A stretch of DNA of 64,000 bases from Mangifera indica (GCF_011075055.1 NC_058148.1:13633969-13697968), one strand, 5' to 3'; shown: positions 1 through 10,572, counted from the first letter of the stretch. Notes: a model not told the origin generated them from the sequence alone. Made by a program: numbers and translations.

Positions 1-1
1 G

Positions 2-100
2 TCACCGAGTACAACGCCACGAAATGAGGAGCCGAGGCTGTTGCCGCTTTTTCCGGTGACTTCACCTAGGGTTTCAGGTTCTGCAGCTTCTAATTCTTGA
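2..100 (+). CDS. VQ-motif protein, C-terminal end only (partial)
   Basis: Frame 2 is open from the window edge to a TGA at 98-100, giving the last 32 residues of a protein. The tail reads ...EEPRLLPLFPVTSPRVSG... and is rich in Ser-Pro/Thr-Pro. As I recall the family, several VQ proteins (nuclear partners of WRKY factors and substrates of MAP kinases) end in an LLPLFPVTSPR-type motif; SP/TP sites fit MAPK targets. The VQ core lies outside the window. The first 100 bases are much richer in GC than what follows, and an AATAAA-like signal lies near 160, which fits a 3' end on this strand. In Arabidopsis a VQ gene (VQ4) sits next to RALFL4, as here. The opposite strand is also open here but has no start codon, so a minus-strand exon is less likely. 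Confidence 0.6.
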   Translation, partial: SPSTTPRNEEPRLLPLFPVTSPRVSGSAASNS

Positions 101-3100
101 ATATTATTATTTTTTTCTTTTTGGTGTAAGATTTTTACTATTGTTGCTAATGAGGGGAGAAAAATAAATTTGTAGTGTTGAATATTTGCAGAGAATGAGA
201 AAATCTTGCTATTCTAATTGTAGAATTTTATGCGTCGTTGCTTTCCTTCTTTGTATGATGATGATGAATTAGTTACATTTATAATCAACCAAAACTTGTG
301 GAAGGATGATAAATCTATAGTTAGAAAGCTTTTTCCTTCCATTTCGGGTTTGTATATTGCAATGAATGCAAAGATGAATGATTTTGATTAAAGTAAATTC
401 AGTTTCGTTACTGAAAGACATTAATAAATATTGTAAGAAGAGCAGGTGCTGGTGGAGAGAGATGGTAATTAATGGGAAATAGGAAAAGTTTTTTTTGTTC
501 CAAATGGCCAAAGAAAATAATAATAAAAGTAGCTAGCTTTGGGCAAGCTGTGAAAGATAGTGTAGATAAATGGGCGAGGAATCTTGACTCTTTTCGTTTT
601 GTTTTTTTGCTTTTGTGGGTGAAAAAGATGCCAAATTGAAGGAGTCATTCTGTGAAAATTTGTGCAAAATCTTTTGCTTTCTATCATCATGGACCCTGTG
701 CCACCTTCCCCATCTGGGACTGTAGATCTATCCATCATAAATCAAAGCTGATGATAGAATAGAAATTCAACAGTGGAGATTTGATGTATGAGTCTCAGAC
801 TCAGTCAATCTTGGGTTTAGCTTAATCAAGATTAGGGTTTTGATTATTGAGACTGAGTAGAGAAGATTTCTTTTTTTTTTTTAAGGGAAATTACAAATTT
901 TCACCTATGGTTTGGGGAAATCATATTCCCACCCTTTGAATTTTCTAAATTAAAAATTTGTCATGATACAATGTCAGCAAGGTAAATAACTATATTATCT
1001 TTAATTATTTTATATTTGTGAAATTATTATATTATCTCTGATTGTTGTAGGCGATTTAGATCAAATTCAGTTGGAATTGAATTAAAAAGGTGCAATCTTG
1101 CCGGATTCAGTCAGATTACACCTATAGAGGTGCGAGTTGATTGTTAAAATTGCAGCCAAGGTGTGATCCGACTGTCAAATGATCGAACAATCAGGTGCTG
1201 TGTCGTCCTTTTTTTTTCATTTTTTTAATTGCCATGGTTGAATTCAAACACAATTAAATGAAGGACCCAGTTGGATAATTAAAACCGTGAAGAGAAAGAA
1301 ATGGTCCCATGGTAGCTAGTTGAGTGAGGAGAGTTTTTCTTTGCCCGAGTAAGTGGGTATTTTTCAAAAAAGCAGTCTTTGAAACGGTGTAAAAGTAATG
1401 AACCAAATGGAGGTTCATTGTGAATGTAACAGTTCAGACTTAAAACTTTTTTACTGAAATGAAGACTCAACTCGAGAAAGTGCAGATGGGGGAGTGAGTG
1501 GGTCTTGTGATGATGAAAGATAATAAAGTGAAATTGGTTCAATTGGGAAAGCCATAAAACATGGTGCCTACTGACCTCTTATGTTTTATGGTCTTTGTTT
1601 TTGTTTGTGTTGTGTGTGTTTCACTCTTTTTTTGGATAAAACTATGAGCCCCCAGTTTTGAATATCCATTAGGTATCTGTTGTTTTATGTATTGATTAAA
1701 TAATTTTGAATTAAAGACATATGCGCAACATCCTGTCACTGCTCTTGTTCTTCCTCCTTACTGGTCAAATATTTAATTTTGGGAATCCATCTTTTTCACG
1801 TGCTCTGTCCATCTAATGAAAATTACTTGAAATGGCTGCCATATGAAGACCAATATGAAGTTTGTAGATAAGTATTACATGGTGGGGAATTCTAGGTTCA
1901 AAAAATTATGCCAACATTAAATTATGTTATGTTTATTTCTTGCAACTTAAAGGTAAAGAGGGGTATAGATACTTCTTATGAAGGAAGAATGTATGTGTAT
2001 TCAATTTGGATTATTATAAATGATATATTATTATATAATCCAGTAATTTTAAATTAAAATAAAATAATAATATTTAATTGGATATTCTTATGTACTCAGT
2101 TTTATTGTTTTCCAAATAGAATCGTAATTTTGGGAAAAGATAATTTAGTGAATAATGGTGATAATAATCATCTTAGAAAGTGTGTATTTCAACAAAAATA
2201 TTGCATGTGGGTTTGAGAATCTATGAAATGGAAGGGAATCAAAATCCCACAAAAAATCAGATTGGTTAGTAGGTCGTATAGACATCAAATGGGTCGGATT
2301 GGTTTGAAACACGAAAAAATGGTTTCGCTCAAAAGGGTTTAATTTGTTACTGTAGTTGGTTGGGCTCATTGATCTTTTGGGTCAAGTCTTAGCTCTAAAC
2401 ATAAGACTCGTGGGTTGTTCTGATTTAATCTGACACGTTATTGTTTTCATAATTACCTAAGAAGTTAATTATCTAAATAATAATTATAATATAAAAAAAT
2501 ATTTTTTATTAAAATTAATAGGTTGGCCTGTTATTGCTGAGTTTGGTTTGATCTTATGTATATAAGATAGGTTGTGGGTCTTATATTTTTTATAGGTCAC
2601 TCTGGTTTGTAAAATCTGTTACTGTGTAGCTCTTAAACCTGGTCTAACATATAAGACCAGTTATTGTGTGGGCCTTAGGTTTGACTTAGTTTATCTTATA
2701 GATTTGGCCAAAGTTGACTTAGCACATCCCCACTTCTAGTAAGCCAATAGGCCGAAATAGAAAATTAAATAATTCAACGTGTCCTGTCAAGTGGCTTATC
2801 CATTCGATAAATTATTATTATTTATTTCTTTATTTTTCAAAGTGATATTACCAAATAATCTCCATTCATTTTTAACTTTCATCTCATCTCTAACTAGTCA
2901 ATGATAGATTGTTTTGAAATTATGTTTTTAATTGACCAAATAACATTTTCCATGCAAAGTTTAGTGGAAGTTTTTACCTTTTGAGTTTGGAAAATCTATT
3001 TTTACCCTCATATATCAAAACCAAATGTTAATTTTAACAATTAAATGATATATTTTGTCATTATGTACAATTAGGGTTATTATCACTTTCACACCTAATA

Positions 3101-4286
3101 TTATAAACAAATACATGTACGTTCTAATTACTTTATATTTTAATTTTTGTTCATCTAAATCTTTTTTTTATATATATAACCCAAATGAGTGCTCTTCAAC
3201 AAATACTTCATTGCACCACCGGCATTATGCCTCCTTCGAAACCTCTCACCCCTTGAATATTGGTAACATGTACACCATTTCATTCTTTTATAATATCTTC
3301 AGCATATTAACCTCCATTGTTGTATACCTCTTTTTCAACCATCTTCGGTTTCTCTATTTTTTTCCTTCTTTTTATAGCTAATAATAAACTTCAAATATTT
3401 TAAAATTTTTCTAGAATTAGATATTTAAACAGTGTATGTGGGTATTCACCAAACAATGGATTTTTATCATATCTTCGATAAGGTTGCATTCAATTCAAGT
3501 TGATCTTGAGCTTGGATGAGCTTCCTTAAAACTAAGTTTAAATTTGACTTGACTTAAAGGAAGTTAAACTTAAACTCGATTCAAGTTAGATAATAATATC
3601 AAATTGAGTTTAAGTTCAACTTAGTTTGCATCAATACAAACATATCAGTCAAAACAATCTTATATTGATTATTTCAAATCGAGCTTTCTTAGATTTGCAA
3701 ATAAAGTGAGTTAAATACTCTTAGACCTAAGCTCAAGCTCTAGTTGTAGCTCACCTAGTGGTAACTCGTTTCAAGCTCAAGTTTGCTTGTTTCGAATATA
3801 ACACTATTCATCAACACACACATTGATATATGAGTAATCGCTGATCAACAATATGCCTATTTTGGAAGAATCTGACCACAAAAAAACCAACATTGTGACA
3901 TAGCGTAATGATTTTGATAAAATGTTATTGTGCATAATGTCACGTCATCATTTTGTAAGGTCACTATCTACCCTTATTAATAGATTGAGAACTTCCTATT
4001 ATCACTTATCAACGGTTAGCCTATTTTTTAAAGTTGGTATCACTAATTCTTTTGATAACATTACATTTGTATTAATTTGTGAGGGTTTTATAGTAATTAC
4101 ACTAACAAAGGACAATCTTGTAATTTAAACTGAAGCCAAATAAAATTCATTAGCAAATGGATGATAAAACTGCAATTACAGAACTAAAACATATAATATT
4201 TCATCATTTACGTAATATAATTAGCGTATTACTTCTGTTTCTCTTTTTTAAAGCTCCATGATATGCTGTTTAAAGATCGGATTAGC
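101..4286. other. intergenic, AT-rich, no gene seen
   Basis: Probable 3' UTR of the VQ-type gene at its start, then about 4 kb without a credible coding frame. It holds poly-A/T runs and a stretch (about 2240-2740) with repeated GGTC/GGTTTG-type words. Another stretch (about 3480-3800) of repeated CAAGTT/AAGCTC-type words resembles decayed plant MITE sequence. Open frames here are short, biased to Phe/Ile/Ser/Leu and match no family I know. Confidence 0.5.
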
Positions 4287-4598
4287 TTAATTAGTGAACC
4301 TGTAACAGTTAGAGATGACGTCGCAACCACGGGTGTAAGGATTAGCGTAAGCTCCGTTCCGGCAATTGTAATAAGAGTGGCCATGATAGCCGCATGGAAC
4401 CCAGTCCGGAATTAGGCACGCATAACTGGGCCGCTCATTATATTCAAACTGTCGACGTCGCTGACTCCCGGACTCCATCGAATTCACGTCACCATACAAG
4501 CAGCCATCGTCATTGCAGTCTTCCTCGAAGGCGGTCGTCGTCTGGACCAAGATCAGCACCGCCGAGAGAACGAAGATCAAGAAGAGCTTCAGACACAT
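4287..4598 (-). CDS. RALF-type secreted peptide precursor, copy 1 (four-Cys core kept)
   Basis: Single-exon precursor of 103 residues. The ATG at 4598 is preferred over the in-frame ATG at 4622 because MCLKLFLIF lines up with the starts of the other copies. A hydrophobic signal peptide ends near TTTAF, followed by an acidic propeptide and RRRQF in the place of the family's RRxL site-1-protease cleavage site. The C-terminal part keeps the RALF core: VPC, YYNC, NPYTRGC and SNCYR supply the four cysteines of two disulfides. Odd points: the YISY receptor-contact motif is degraded to PSYACL, which adds a fifth cysteine to the mature region, and the propeptide has two cysteines. RALFs are apoplastic ligands of FERONIA/ANXUR-type kinases with LLG co-receptors and LRX proteins. 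The altered motif makes binding by this copy uncertain. Confidence 0.85.
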   Translation of the reverse strand: MCLKLFLIFVLSAVLILVQTTTAFEEDCNDDGCLYGDVNSMESGSQRRRQFEYNERPSYACLIPDWVPCGYHGHSYYNCRNGAYANPYTRGCDVISNCYRFTN

Positions 4599-4637
4599 GA
4601 TTCTAATTAATACAAGATGCATGGTGGATGTAAAATT

Positions 4638-4720
4638 CTTCGCATTAAAAAAAGAGAAAATGGATTAGTCCGTTATTAATTATGTAATTAAACGTAATTA
4701 AAGGGTGCCGTTTCTAAGCT
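4638..4720 (-). promoter_or_regulatory. RALF-cluster promoter block, copy 1 (diverged)
   Basis: Upstream of the copy 1 start codon. It contains the shared order of words seen before all five RALF copies: TTCTTCG, an A-rich run, TTAATTATGTAATTAAACG, TAATTA, then GGGTGCCGTTTCT. This is the most diverged of the five blocks. Confidence 0.55.
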
Positions 4721-5313
4721 TCTAGTTTTGTAACTGCCATTGTAACCGGGAAGAAACTTTGATTAATTATCATTAACGGAAGGAGATCGTCTGCTTCACT
4801 TTTTTCTTTGTTTTTAATTAAGTTTTTATCTTGTGTTGATCGACTCTTTAGAAGATTAAGATTTGGTAATCAACTTTCCATCAGGAAACAATCAAATACT
4901 TAACACTAAAACAAGAATGATTAAATATTAAATCCCAAACTCCAAAAAAGGAGAAGAACGTTTTTCTGCCAATGCCCTCTAAACTTGTATGAAAAATTGT
5001 CCATACGGGAAAAAAAATATTTTGAAACATAGTTTTAAAACCCAAGTCGAATCGATTGATTAAACTGATTGAACTGTCACCTGCAAACAAAAGCAGTTTG
5101 GGTTGAATTAGACTATTTGAACCTTGAATGCTTGGACCAGGTAAAAAATTGAATTTAACCAGATCAACATGTATATTATATAATGATGATAAAATAATTT
5201 TGATTATATGTTTAACAATAAATTATATGAAGTTGTATTTAATATTACATAAACAGTTCATTGATTTGATTACGGATCCATGATCCCCACCATCCATTGG
5301 ATATTATTTCAGA

Positions 5314-5856
5314 TTACTGAAAAGTATATTGATGTTGCCACTTTCGGAAATCATGCAGAGAGTGATCAGTTAGGGGAGGATAAGCTGAGGGACCAATTCC
5401 GGGAGAGCTAGCCGGAGAGAGATCACTTTCGGGAGAAGAAGCAGACTCCGGGGGATTACTTATGCGAGAGTTAGATGGAGAGAGGCTACTTTTCGGAGAA
5501 GTAGCAGGAGGCGGACTACTTTTCGGAGGCGGAGGGCTTTTCTGAGAATCAGAAGCAGAGGAAGCACTTTTTGGAGAACTAGAGCTAGCGGGATTAGCCC
5601 GAGCCCCAGTCCTACAATCGAAATAAGATTGACCCCGACGGTTGCAGGGAACCCTGTCGGCCATTAAGGCATTGTAACTTAGATACTTAACGCTTTCAAG
5701 ATGCCGACGCCCACTCCAGGACTCCATCAAATTTTCGTCAATGTACATCTTGTTGGCGAAATGAACCTCCACGGCTCCCTTGAAGGCGGTCGATTGGGGG
5801 ACCGCCATGAACATCGCTAAGAGTAAGAAGTTCAACAAGAGCCTAGAATAATCCAT
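5314..5856 (-). CDS. Chimeric RALF-type peptide with Ser/Pro-rich C-terminal tail, copy 2
   Basis: A 180-residue single-exon precursor, much longer than a typical RALF (about 80-120). Residues 1-24 form a signal peptide ending near STA. GRRHLES (about 50) is a good RRxL cleavage site, KYLSYNAL stands for YISY, and the first cysteine pair is present (RVPC, YFDC). At GARANP the RALF fold stops: the expected YxRGC...C segment is absent. The frame continues about 90 residues with repeated SPKS, SPPPPKSSPPP, SPES and SPAS units, ending in a short basic-aromatic tail. Such Pro/Ser runs are typical of hydroxyproline-rich wall glycoproteins, so the product would be a RALF head on an extensin/AGP-like tail. 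The frame has no internal stop across the tail and the promoter block is intact. Transcription and glycosylation are inference. Confidence 0.8.
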   Translation of the reverse strand: MDYSRLLLNFLLLAMFMAVPQSTAFKGAVEVHFANKMYIDENLMESWSGRRHLESVKYLSYNALMADRVPCNRRGQSYFDCRTGARANPASSSSPKSASSASDSQKSPPPPKSSPPPATSPKSSLSPSNSRISNPPESASSPESDLSPASSPGIGPSAYPPLTDHSLHDFRKWQHQYTFQ

Positions 5857-5961
5857 GATTTTTCACAACTCATGTAAAGTTATTTCCTCCTCCTTAAAAG
5901 AAAGAAAGAGAAGGAGATACAAAATTATAAAGTGGGAAATAGAAGTTGGTGGATCATAAAT

Positions 5962-6080
5962 TCCTCCAATAAAAAAAGAAAAAATGGATTGAATTAGAAA
6001 ATATGATTATGTGGTTGTTAATTACTTGATTTAACGTAATTCTAGGTTGTCCATTTCTTTCATCTTGACTTTATTTGTAT
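5962..6080 (-). promoter_or_regulatory. RALF-cluster promoter block, copy 2
   Basis: About 106 bp upstream of the copy 2 ATG. On the plus strand it reads through GAATTAGAAAATATGATTA, TGTGGTTGTTAATTACTTG, ATTTAACGTAATT and CCATTTCTTTC, then TTGACT, closely matching the blocks before copies 3 and 4. Confidence 0.7.
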
Positions 6081-6680
6081 CTCAAAGGCTGTCCATTTCT
6101 TCCTTCTTGACTTGGTTTGTGTTTTAACGACATTTGGGGGCTAAGACAAAATTTGAAAATAGGTTTCTTACAAGCCCCCAAGGTTTGGCTAAAACCCAAA
6201 CAAATTATTGGGTTTCATGGCTGGCCAAGAACCAATACATCGGATAAGTGAAAACTTAATTTTGATATATTAAGAATATGTTTCAAACTCGTACTGCCAC
6301 CGATCACAATCAACAAATTGTCCTAAATTTTGTTGAACTCATTATCTTTTATACATAAAACTCTGATATTGTTACTCAAACAATTCCTTGGACGGTTAAC
6401 TAAATAGTTTCTCCTATGCCTTTTCATTGTCTACGCTTCAGGAGATTTTGCTTGTGTGTGACAAGAAATAATTGCAGTGGAATGGAATTTTAATATATTG
6501 CATGATCTTCATATATTTCAGATTGTATGGAGATGTAGAAAGTTAATGGGCTAAAGTGAATGTGTGCAAAGATTATTGGAAAAGAGTAGTGATATCCACA
6601 CTTTATATGTATAAACACAACATGTCACAATATAATTTGATAGTTTTAAATTGGAAATAAAATAATATTATAATATATCA

Positions 6681-6985
6681 TTATTTATATATAAAATTTA
6701 AAATTATGCGTATTTTTATACATATCATTTTATTATAATTGCTAATTTATTCTAAAATTTAAGTTTAGGGGGGCAAAAAGAGATAAAATTTTCAAGCGTT
6801 AGAGTTCTGTTAAATTTTACCGGCTATGGGTGGATAAACGGTATTTCCATAGTTAACGGGGAAAACTTTGAGAATTCAACATAGTTTGAGTGGGAAATAG
6901 TCCTTTGGCCTTATTTATATATAGAATTTAAAATTGTACACATTACTTATGTATATCATTTTATTATAATTGCTAATTTATTCTA
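6681..6985. repeat. 75-bp direct repeats flanking a Mutator-like end fragment
   Basis: The segment 6681-6754 (from TTATTTATATATA to GCTAATTTATTCTA) recurs with few changes at 6911-6985. Between the copies lies the 156-bp transposon end fragment at 6755-6910. The repeats are too long to be a target-site duplication, so a later local duplication or rearrangement is likely. Confidence 0.7.
6755..6910 (-). mobile_element. Fragment of Mutator-like foldback element (one end)
   Basis: This segment ends in GTGGGAAATAGTCCTTTGGCC, the terminal repeat also found at 47404-47407 and 60352. It carries internal words (GGGGGCAAAAAGAGATAAAA, GGCTATGGGTGG, TTTCCATAGTTAA) in the same order as one arm of the element at 59557-60352. 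The opposite end is missing. Confidence 0.75.
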
Positions 6986-7491
6986 ACATATTAATATACA
7001 TTCGTTGTTTTTGGTGATCAATAATGAATTTTGTATTTATTGTGATTGTTGTAATTATGGTTGATTTGGATTAAATTAAATTTGAACTCGCTTAAATTTA
7101 AGTTATGTGAAATTGAGCACGAGCTTAAGTCCATCAAACTTATCTTAAAATTATTTTTTACAATTACACCCTACCTTTTGTATTCATAGTAAAAGAAAGA
7201 TAAATTATGAATAAGCAAGAGCTATGTTTTTTGTCAGACCTTACTTGTGCTTAACAGAAGGATGAAATTTCAATTTAATACATAGAAAAGAGTCAATGAC
7301 GATCGTAATTTTATCGAACAACAAAACATTATATATAAAAAAAACTACAAATTGAATTTTTTTTTTTAAATTTGCCCTTTCTGATTCGAATTCTGGACTC
7401 TACTGTTACAAAGAATGCCTTGGTTTCTGGATATTGATTCATATAATTCATGGCGGACGTTGTTCGACCAATTTATTTCCAGCTACCTTCG

Positions 7492-7761
7492 TCACCGTGG
7501 ATTCGCCCGAGCCCCGGTCCTGCAATTAAAATAAGATTTTCCCCGAGTTTTGCACGGAGTATTGTCGGCCGATAAGGCTGAATAACTGATATACGAGCTA
7601 CCTTTAAGCCGTCGTCGACGTCCACTCCAATTCGCCTGTGACTTCTTCTCAGCGTGAATCTCCTTGGCGAAACGACCCTTGTCGCCTTGTCTTAAGGCGT
7701 CCAGTTGGACCGCCATCAGCGCCACCAAGAACAGAAAGATCAACAAGAGCTTAGAACCCAT
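7492..7761 (-). CDS. Truncated RALF-type peptide precursor, copy 3
   Basis: 89 residues from the ATG at 7761 (MGSKLLLIF, aligned with the sister copies; an in-frame ATG at 7773 adds four residues). It has a signal peptide, a strong basic cleavage site GRRRRLKG, the canonical SYISYSAL receptor motif, and the first cysteine pair (TPC, YFNC). The frame ends with TGA right after GARANPR, so the third and fourth cysteines are missing. It stops at the residue where copy 2 switches to its tail. Other frames just past the stop do not restore the RGC...C segment. Either it is a shortened active peptide with one disulfide or a recent loss. The intact N-terminal motifs and promoter block argue that decay, if any, is young. 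Confidence 0.75.
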   Translation of the reverse strand: MGSKLLLIFLFLVALMAVQLDALRQGDKGRFAKEIHAEKKSQANWSGRRRRLKGSSYISYSALSADNTPCKTRGKSYFNCRTGARANPR

Positions 7762-7879
7762 TATTTTTATCAATTTAAATATTTAAAAAATTTTGACTTT
7801 ATTTTCTCCTCTTTAAGAAAGAACAGGAAGACAAGCATACTCAGAATTATTAAGTAGTGACTGAAACCTGGCGCATCTC

Positions 7880-7990
7880 TCAAATTCTTCGGATGAAAAA
7901 ACGAAAGAATAGAATTAGAAAATTGGATTATGTGGCTGTTAATTATTTGATTTTACGTAATTACAGGCCCTCGTTTCTTCCTCCTTGACT
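7880..7990 (-). promoter_or_regulatory. RALF-cluster promoter block, copy 3
   Basis: About 120 bp upstream of the copy 3 ATG. It shares AAATTCTTCG, GAATTAGAAAATTGGATTA, TGTGGCTGTTAATTATTTGA, TACGTAATTACAGG and CGTTTCTTCCTCCTTGACT with the blocks of copies 2, 4 and 5. Confidence 0.7.
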
Positions 7991-8264
7991 CCGGAGTTCT
8001 TGGGTGTTATCATACCTGCCCTCTCGACGCCAAGACGATAATTTAAAATTACATATAATATTATTAATTTAATTTTATAAAATAAATTAAAAAACTATGA
8101 ACAAATATTTACTTAAAATATATATATATATTTTTTGGTAATGAGGAATCATATTGGTAATGAGGAATCATATTCGAATTGGATTGCTATTTTTGAAATC
8201 GAATCAACCGTATTAAACATGACAAATTTTAGGTTCAACGACCAATCCCATCATTATTAAATTA

Positions 8265-8945
8265 AGTAAACTAAGAGTTTGATTTTAATATATCATCAGA
8301 AGAGATTTAAATTCATATTCTCTTATATCAAGTCTTTTGTTTTGTTATTTAAATTACCACTTTGAGGTAATATTTACTACTTTAAACACTAGAAAATTAT
8401 TGATTATGATTTCAAGAAAAATGAATTATGTAATAATATTTTCTTGTGTGGAATAACTATAACTTCCACTTATACCGATTTTACAAATAATTAAAAAACT
8501 AATTATTTGTATTAAAGTGTTTAATATACATAATATTTTAGTTCTATTTGTGAGTGTACCACTATACTTAAAACTTTAAATTAAATTCAAAGTATACATC
8601 ATTTCCTTAACATTACAAACTAAATTTTGCTTTTATGTTGAACTAAATTAAAAGTGTGGAAACAAAAGGAAACTATAGCAAATCAAAGATGGAGTTGTAA
8701 GAGAAATGGTAAGGGAGAACTAAAGTCGATTGAAAATGATAGAACAATTGCCCAGATCGCAAACAACAATATGAAAATGACGACACATGACAAACTTTAA
8801 GTCTAATGACAAACTCTATAATCACTAAACAAAGTAAGTTAAGAGTATAATATTAATATATCAATGGAAGAGACTCGAATTCATGTTTTCTTGTGTATGA
8901 AGTCTCATCTTTTGTCACTGAAGATACCTCTTAGAGATAATTATT
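8265..8945. repeat. Two diverged copies of a dispersed repeat of about 110 bp
   Basis: About 8265-8375 and 8828-8945 share the order AGAGT...ATTAATATATCA...GAAGAGA...AATTCAT.TTCTCTT...AGTCT.TTTGT, then a GAGGTAATA-like end. A perfect 19-bp tandem pair (GGTAATGAGGAATCATATT) lies just before, at about 8137-8174. No genes are seen between RALF copies 3 and 4. Confidence 0.5.
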
Positions 8946-9778
8946 CTCTTATTTGAATAACAGACAAATTTTAATTTAATTATAATTTAAATATAGTCTA
9001 TGAGTTTTCTTAATGATTTATTTGTTAATTATCATTGAACTCATTCCATTAATTTAAACAAATTAGATTGTGGCACGGATAGGCTCTTAGTTTATTTATA
9101 TTAGGATAATATTTGTCTTTTTAAATCTTTTAGTTTTTATTGTTAACGGTATTTTTGGAACTCAATTTCTATTAGAAATTTATTGTGGAAAGATAAAGGG
9201 CCATTGCAAAGTAGATGAAATGTGAGTTAGGTAATTAATAATTTGCTAATTAAGCAGATTTATGTTGAATCAGTTTGAATTTAGTTTGATTTAAAGAAAT
9301 CGAGATTTAAGTTTGACGAATTCTTTCTAAACCAAGTTTAAGTTTGGTTATAGTATTAAGTCAAATTCAAACTTAATTTGATTTATATTAAAATATTATT
9401 ATTTTAATATATATTTATCTAAATAACCTTATTTTGATTATTTTGAATTACATTATTTTGATTATTTAAATAATCTTATATTAAAATTATCTAATAACAC
9501 CAAAACACGTCAGGGGGAATTGGAAAATATCATAATAACGTAAAATAAAATAACTTCTTAAAAAAATTAAAAATATTCCAGTGCCGACAATGGTGGCATA
9601 GCTAGCTACTGCTGGCTGTAAAACATCCATAATCAAGCTTCAGGTTGTTAATACATATATAAATAAAAATAAAGTACGGAAATTGATCATCCATTTACTC
9701 TTTCTCAAGATTCATCCTCCGTGTTCAACCACTTTTCGGAGATTTAGCCTGAGGAGGATCGACAGGACAGGAGCTCCA

Positions 9779-10033
9779 TTAATTTGAGCATTTGCTATAA
9801 GGTTTACCACGATTTTTGCAAGGAACATTCTCGGCCTTTAAGGCTGAATAACTCACAAACGGTTGAGGACTACTTTCACCCAGTTGACGCCCGCTCCAAG
9901 ACCCCATCGAATTCTTGTCACTTAACAGCTCCCTGGAGAATAAATGGCCTGCACTGGCTCCATTGACGGCCGTCGACTGGGCCACCAACAGCACCGCCGA
10001 GAGGAAGCAGATCAAGAAAATCTTAGAACCCAT
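9779..10033 (-). CDS. Truncated RALF-type peptide precursor, copy 4 (probably decaying)
   Basis: 84 residues. MGSKIFLICFLSAVLLVAQ is a signal peptide, followed by a propeptide with KNSMGSWSG as in its sisters. The cleavage site is reduced from RRxL to GRQL (second Arg lost), the receptor motif is PFVSYSAL, and only the first cysteine pair is kept (VPC, YSKC). A TAA follows KCSN. Immediately after the stop the same frame reads WSSCPVDPPQAKSPKSG before a second stop; this short Pro/Ser stretch with SPKS resembles the tail of copy 2, suggesting that copy 4 once had such a tail. Loss of the protease site and of two cysteines points to a pseudogene in progress, although the promoter block is well preserved. 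Confidence 0.65.
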   Translation of the reverse strand: MGSKIFLICFLSAVLLVAQSTAVNGASAGHLFSRELLSDKNSMGSWSGRQLGESSPQPFVSYSALKAENVPCKNRGKPYSKCSN

Positions 10034-10146
10034 GTTTTTCTTTCAACTTAAAAAAGAATAACGTTATTTTTTCTGCTCTTCCTATATGTAATGAGATGAA
10101 GAAAAAGATATGCAGAATTATTTGTAGTGGAGGAAGGGCGGTGGCT

Positions 10147-10262
10147 CTCAAATTCTTCGCTCGAAAATGTAAGGCTTGAATTAGAAAATTGGATTATGTG
10201 GTTGTTAATTACTTTATTTAACATAATTATCGGGTGCCCGCTTCTTCCTCTTAATTTGACTC
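10147..10262 (-). promoter_or_regulatory. RALF-cluster promoter block, copy 4
   Basis: About 115 bp upstream of the copy 4 ATG. It has AAATTCTTCG, GAATTAGAAAATTGGATTA, TGTGGTTGTTAATTACTTT, TTAACATAATTAT, GGGTGCCCGCTTCTTCCTCT. It is close to the blocks of copies 2 and 3. Confidence 0.7.
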
Positions 10263-10572
10263 AGTTTCTCAGGGATATTTTTAGCCTAAGACCAAAATAG
10301 AAAATTAAATGAATTTAATATTATTAATTAAGTTTATCTATAAAAAAAATATATTTCATTAAAATATCTCACTAATCTTTACATTTTAATTGTTATTAAT
10401 GATAAAATTTTTAGCATTTCGTTTCTCTTTTGAGTTCTTTATTTCTGTGTTTACATTTTTCAAACAGCATGCATAATGTTATAAGAAAAAACCATGAACA
10501 ATCACTTGAAACACAAGAAAATAGCAAAAAATTTTACATAAATTCCGGGTGAAGATCTTAAATTAAAAAAAA

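Noticed and set aside
1..100. Minus-strand exon at the window start
   Set aside because: The strand is open but lacks an ATG, and the plus-strand frame gives a recognisable VQ-type C-terminus followed by UTR-like sequence.
3055..3381. 108-codon plus-strand frame
   Set aside because: Phe/Ile/Tyr/Ser composition typical of AT-rich intergenic DNA; no recognisable domain.
4394..4600. Plus-strand frame of 68 codons opposite RALF copy 1
   Set aside because: Antisense shadow of the RALF coding region; Arg/Ser-rich composition reflects the complementary strand.
9784..9966. Plus-strand frame opposite RALF copy 4
   Set aside because: Antisense shadow with no signal peptide or motif.
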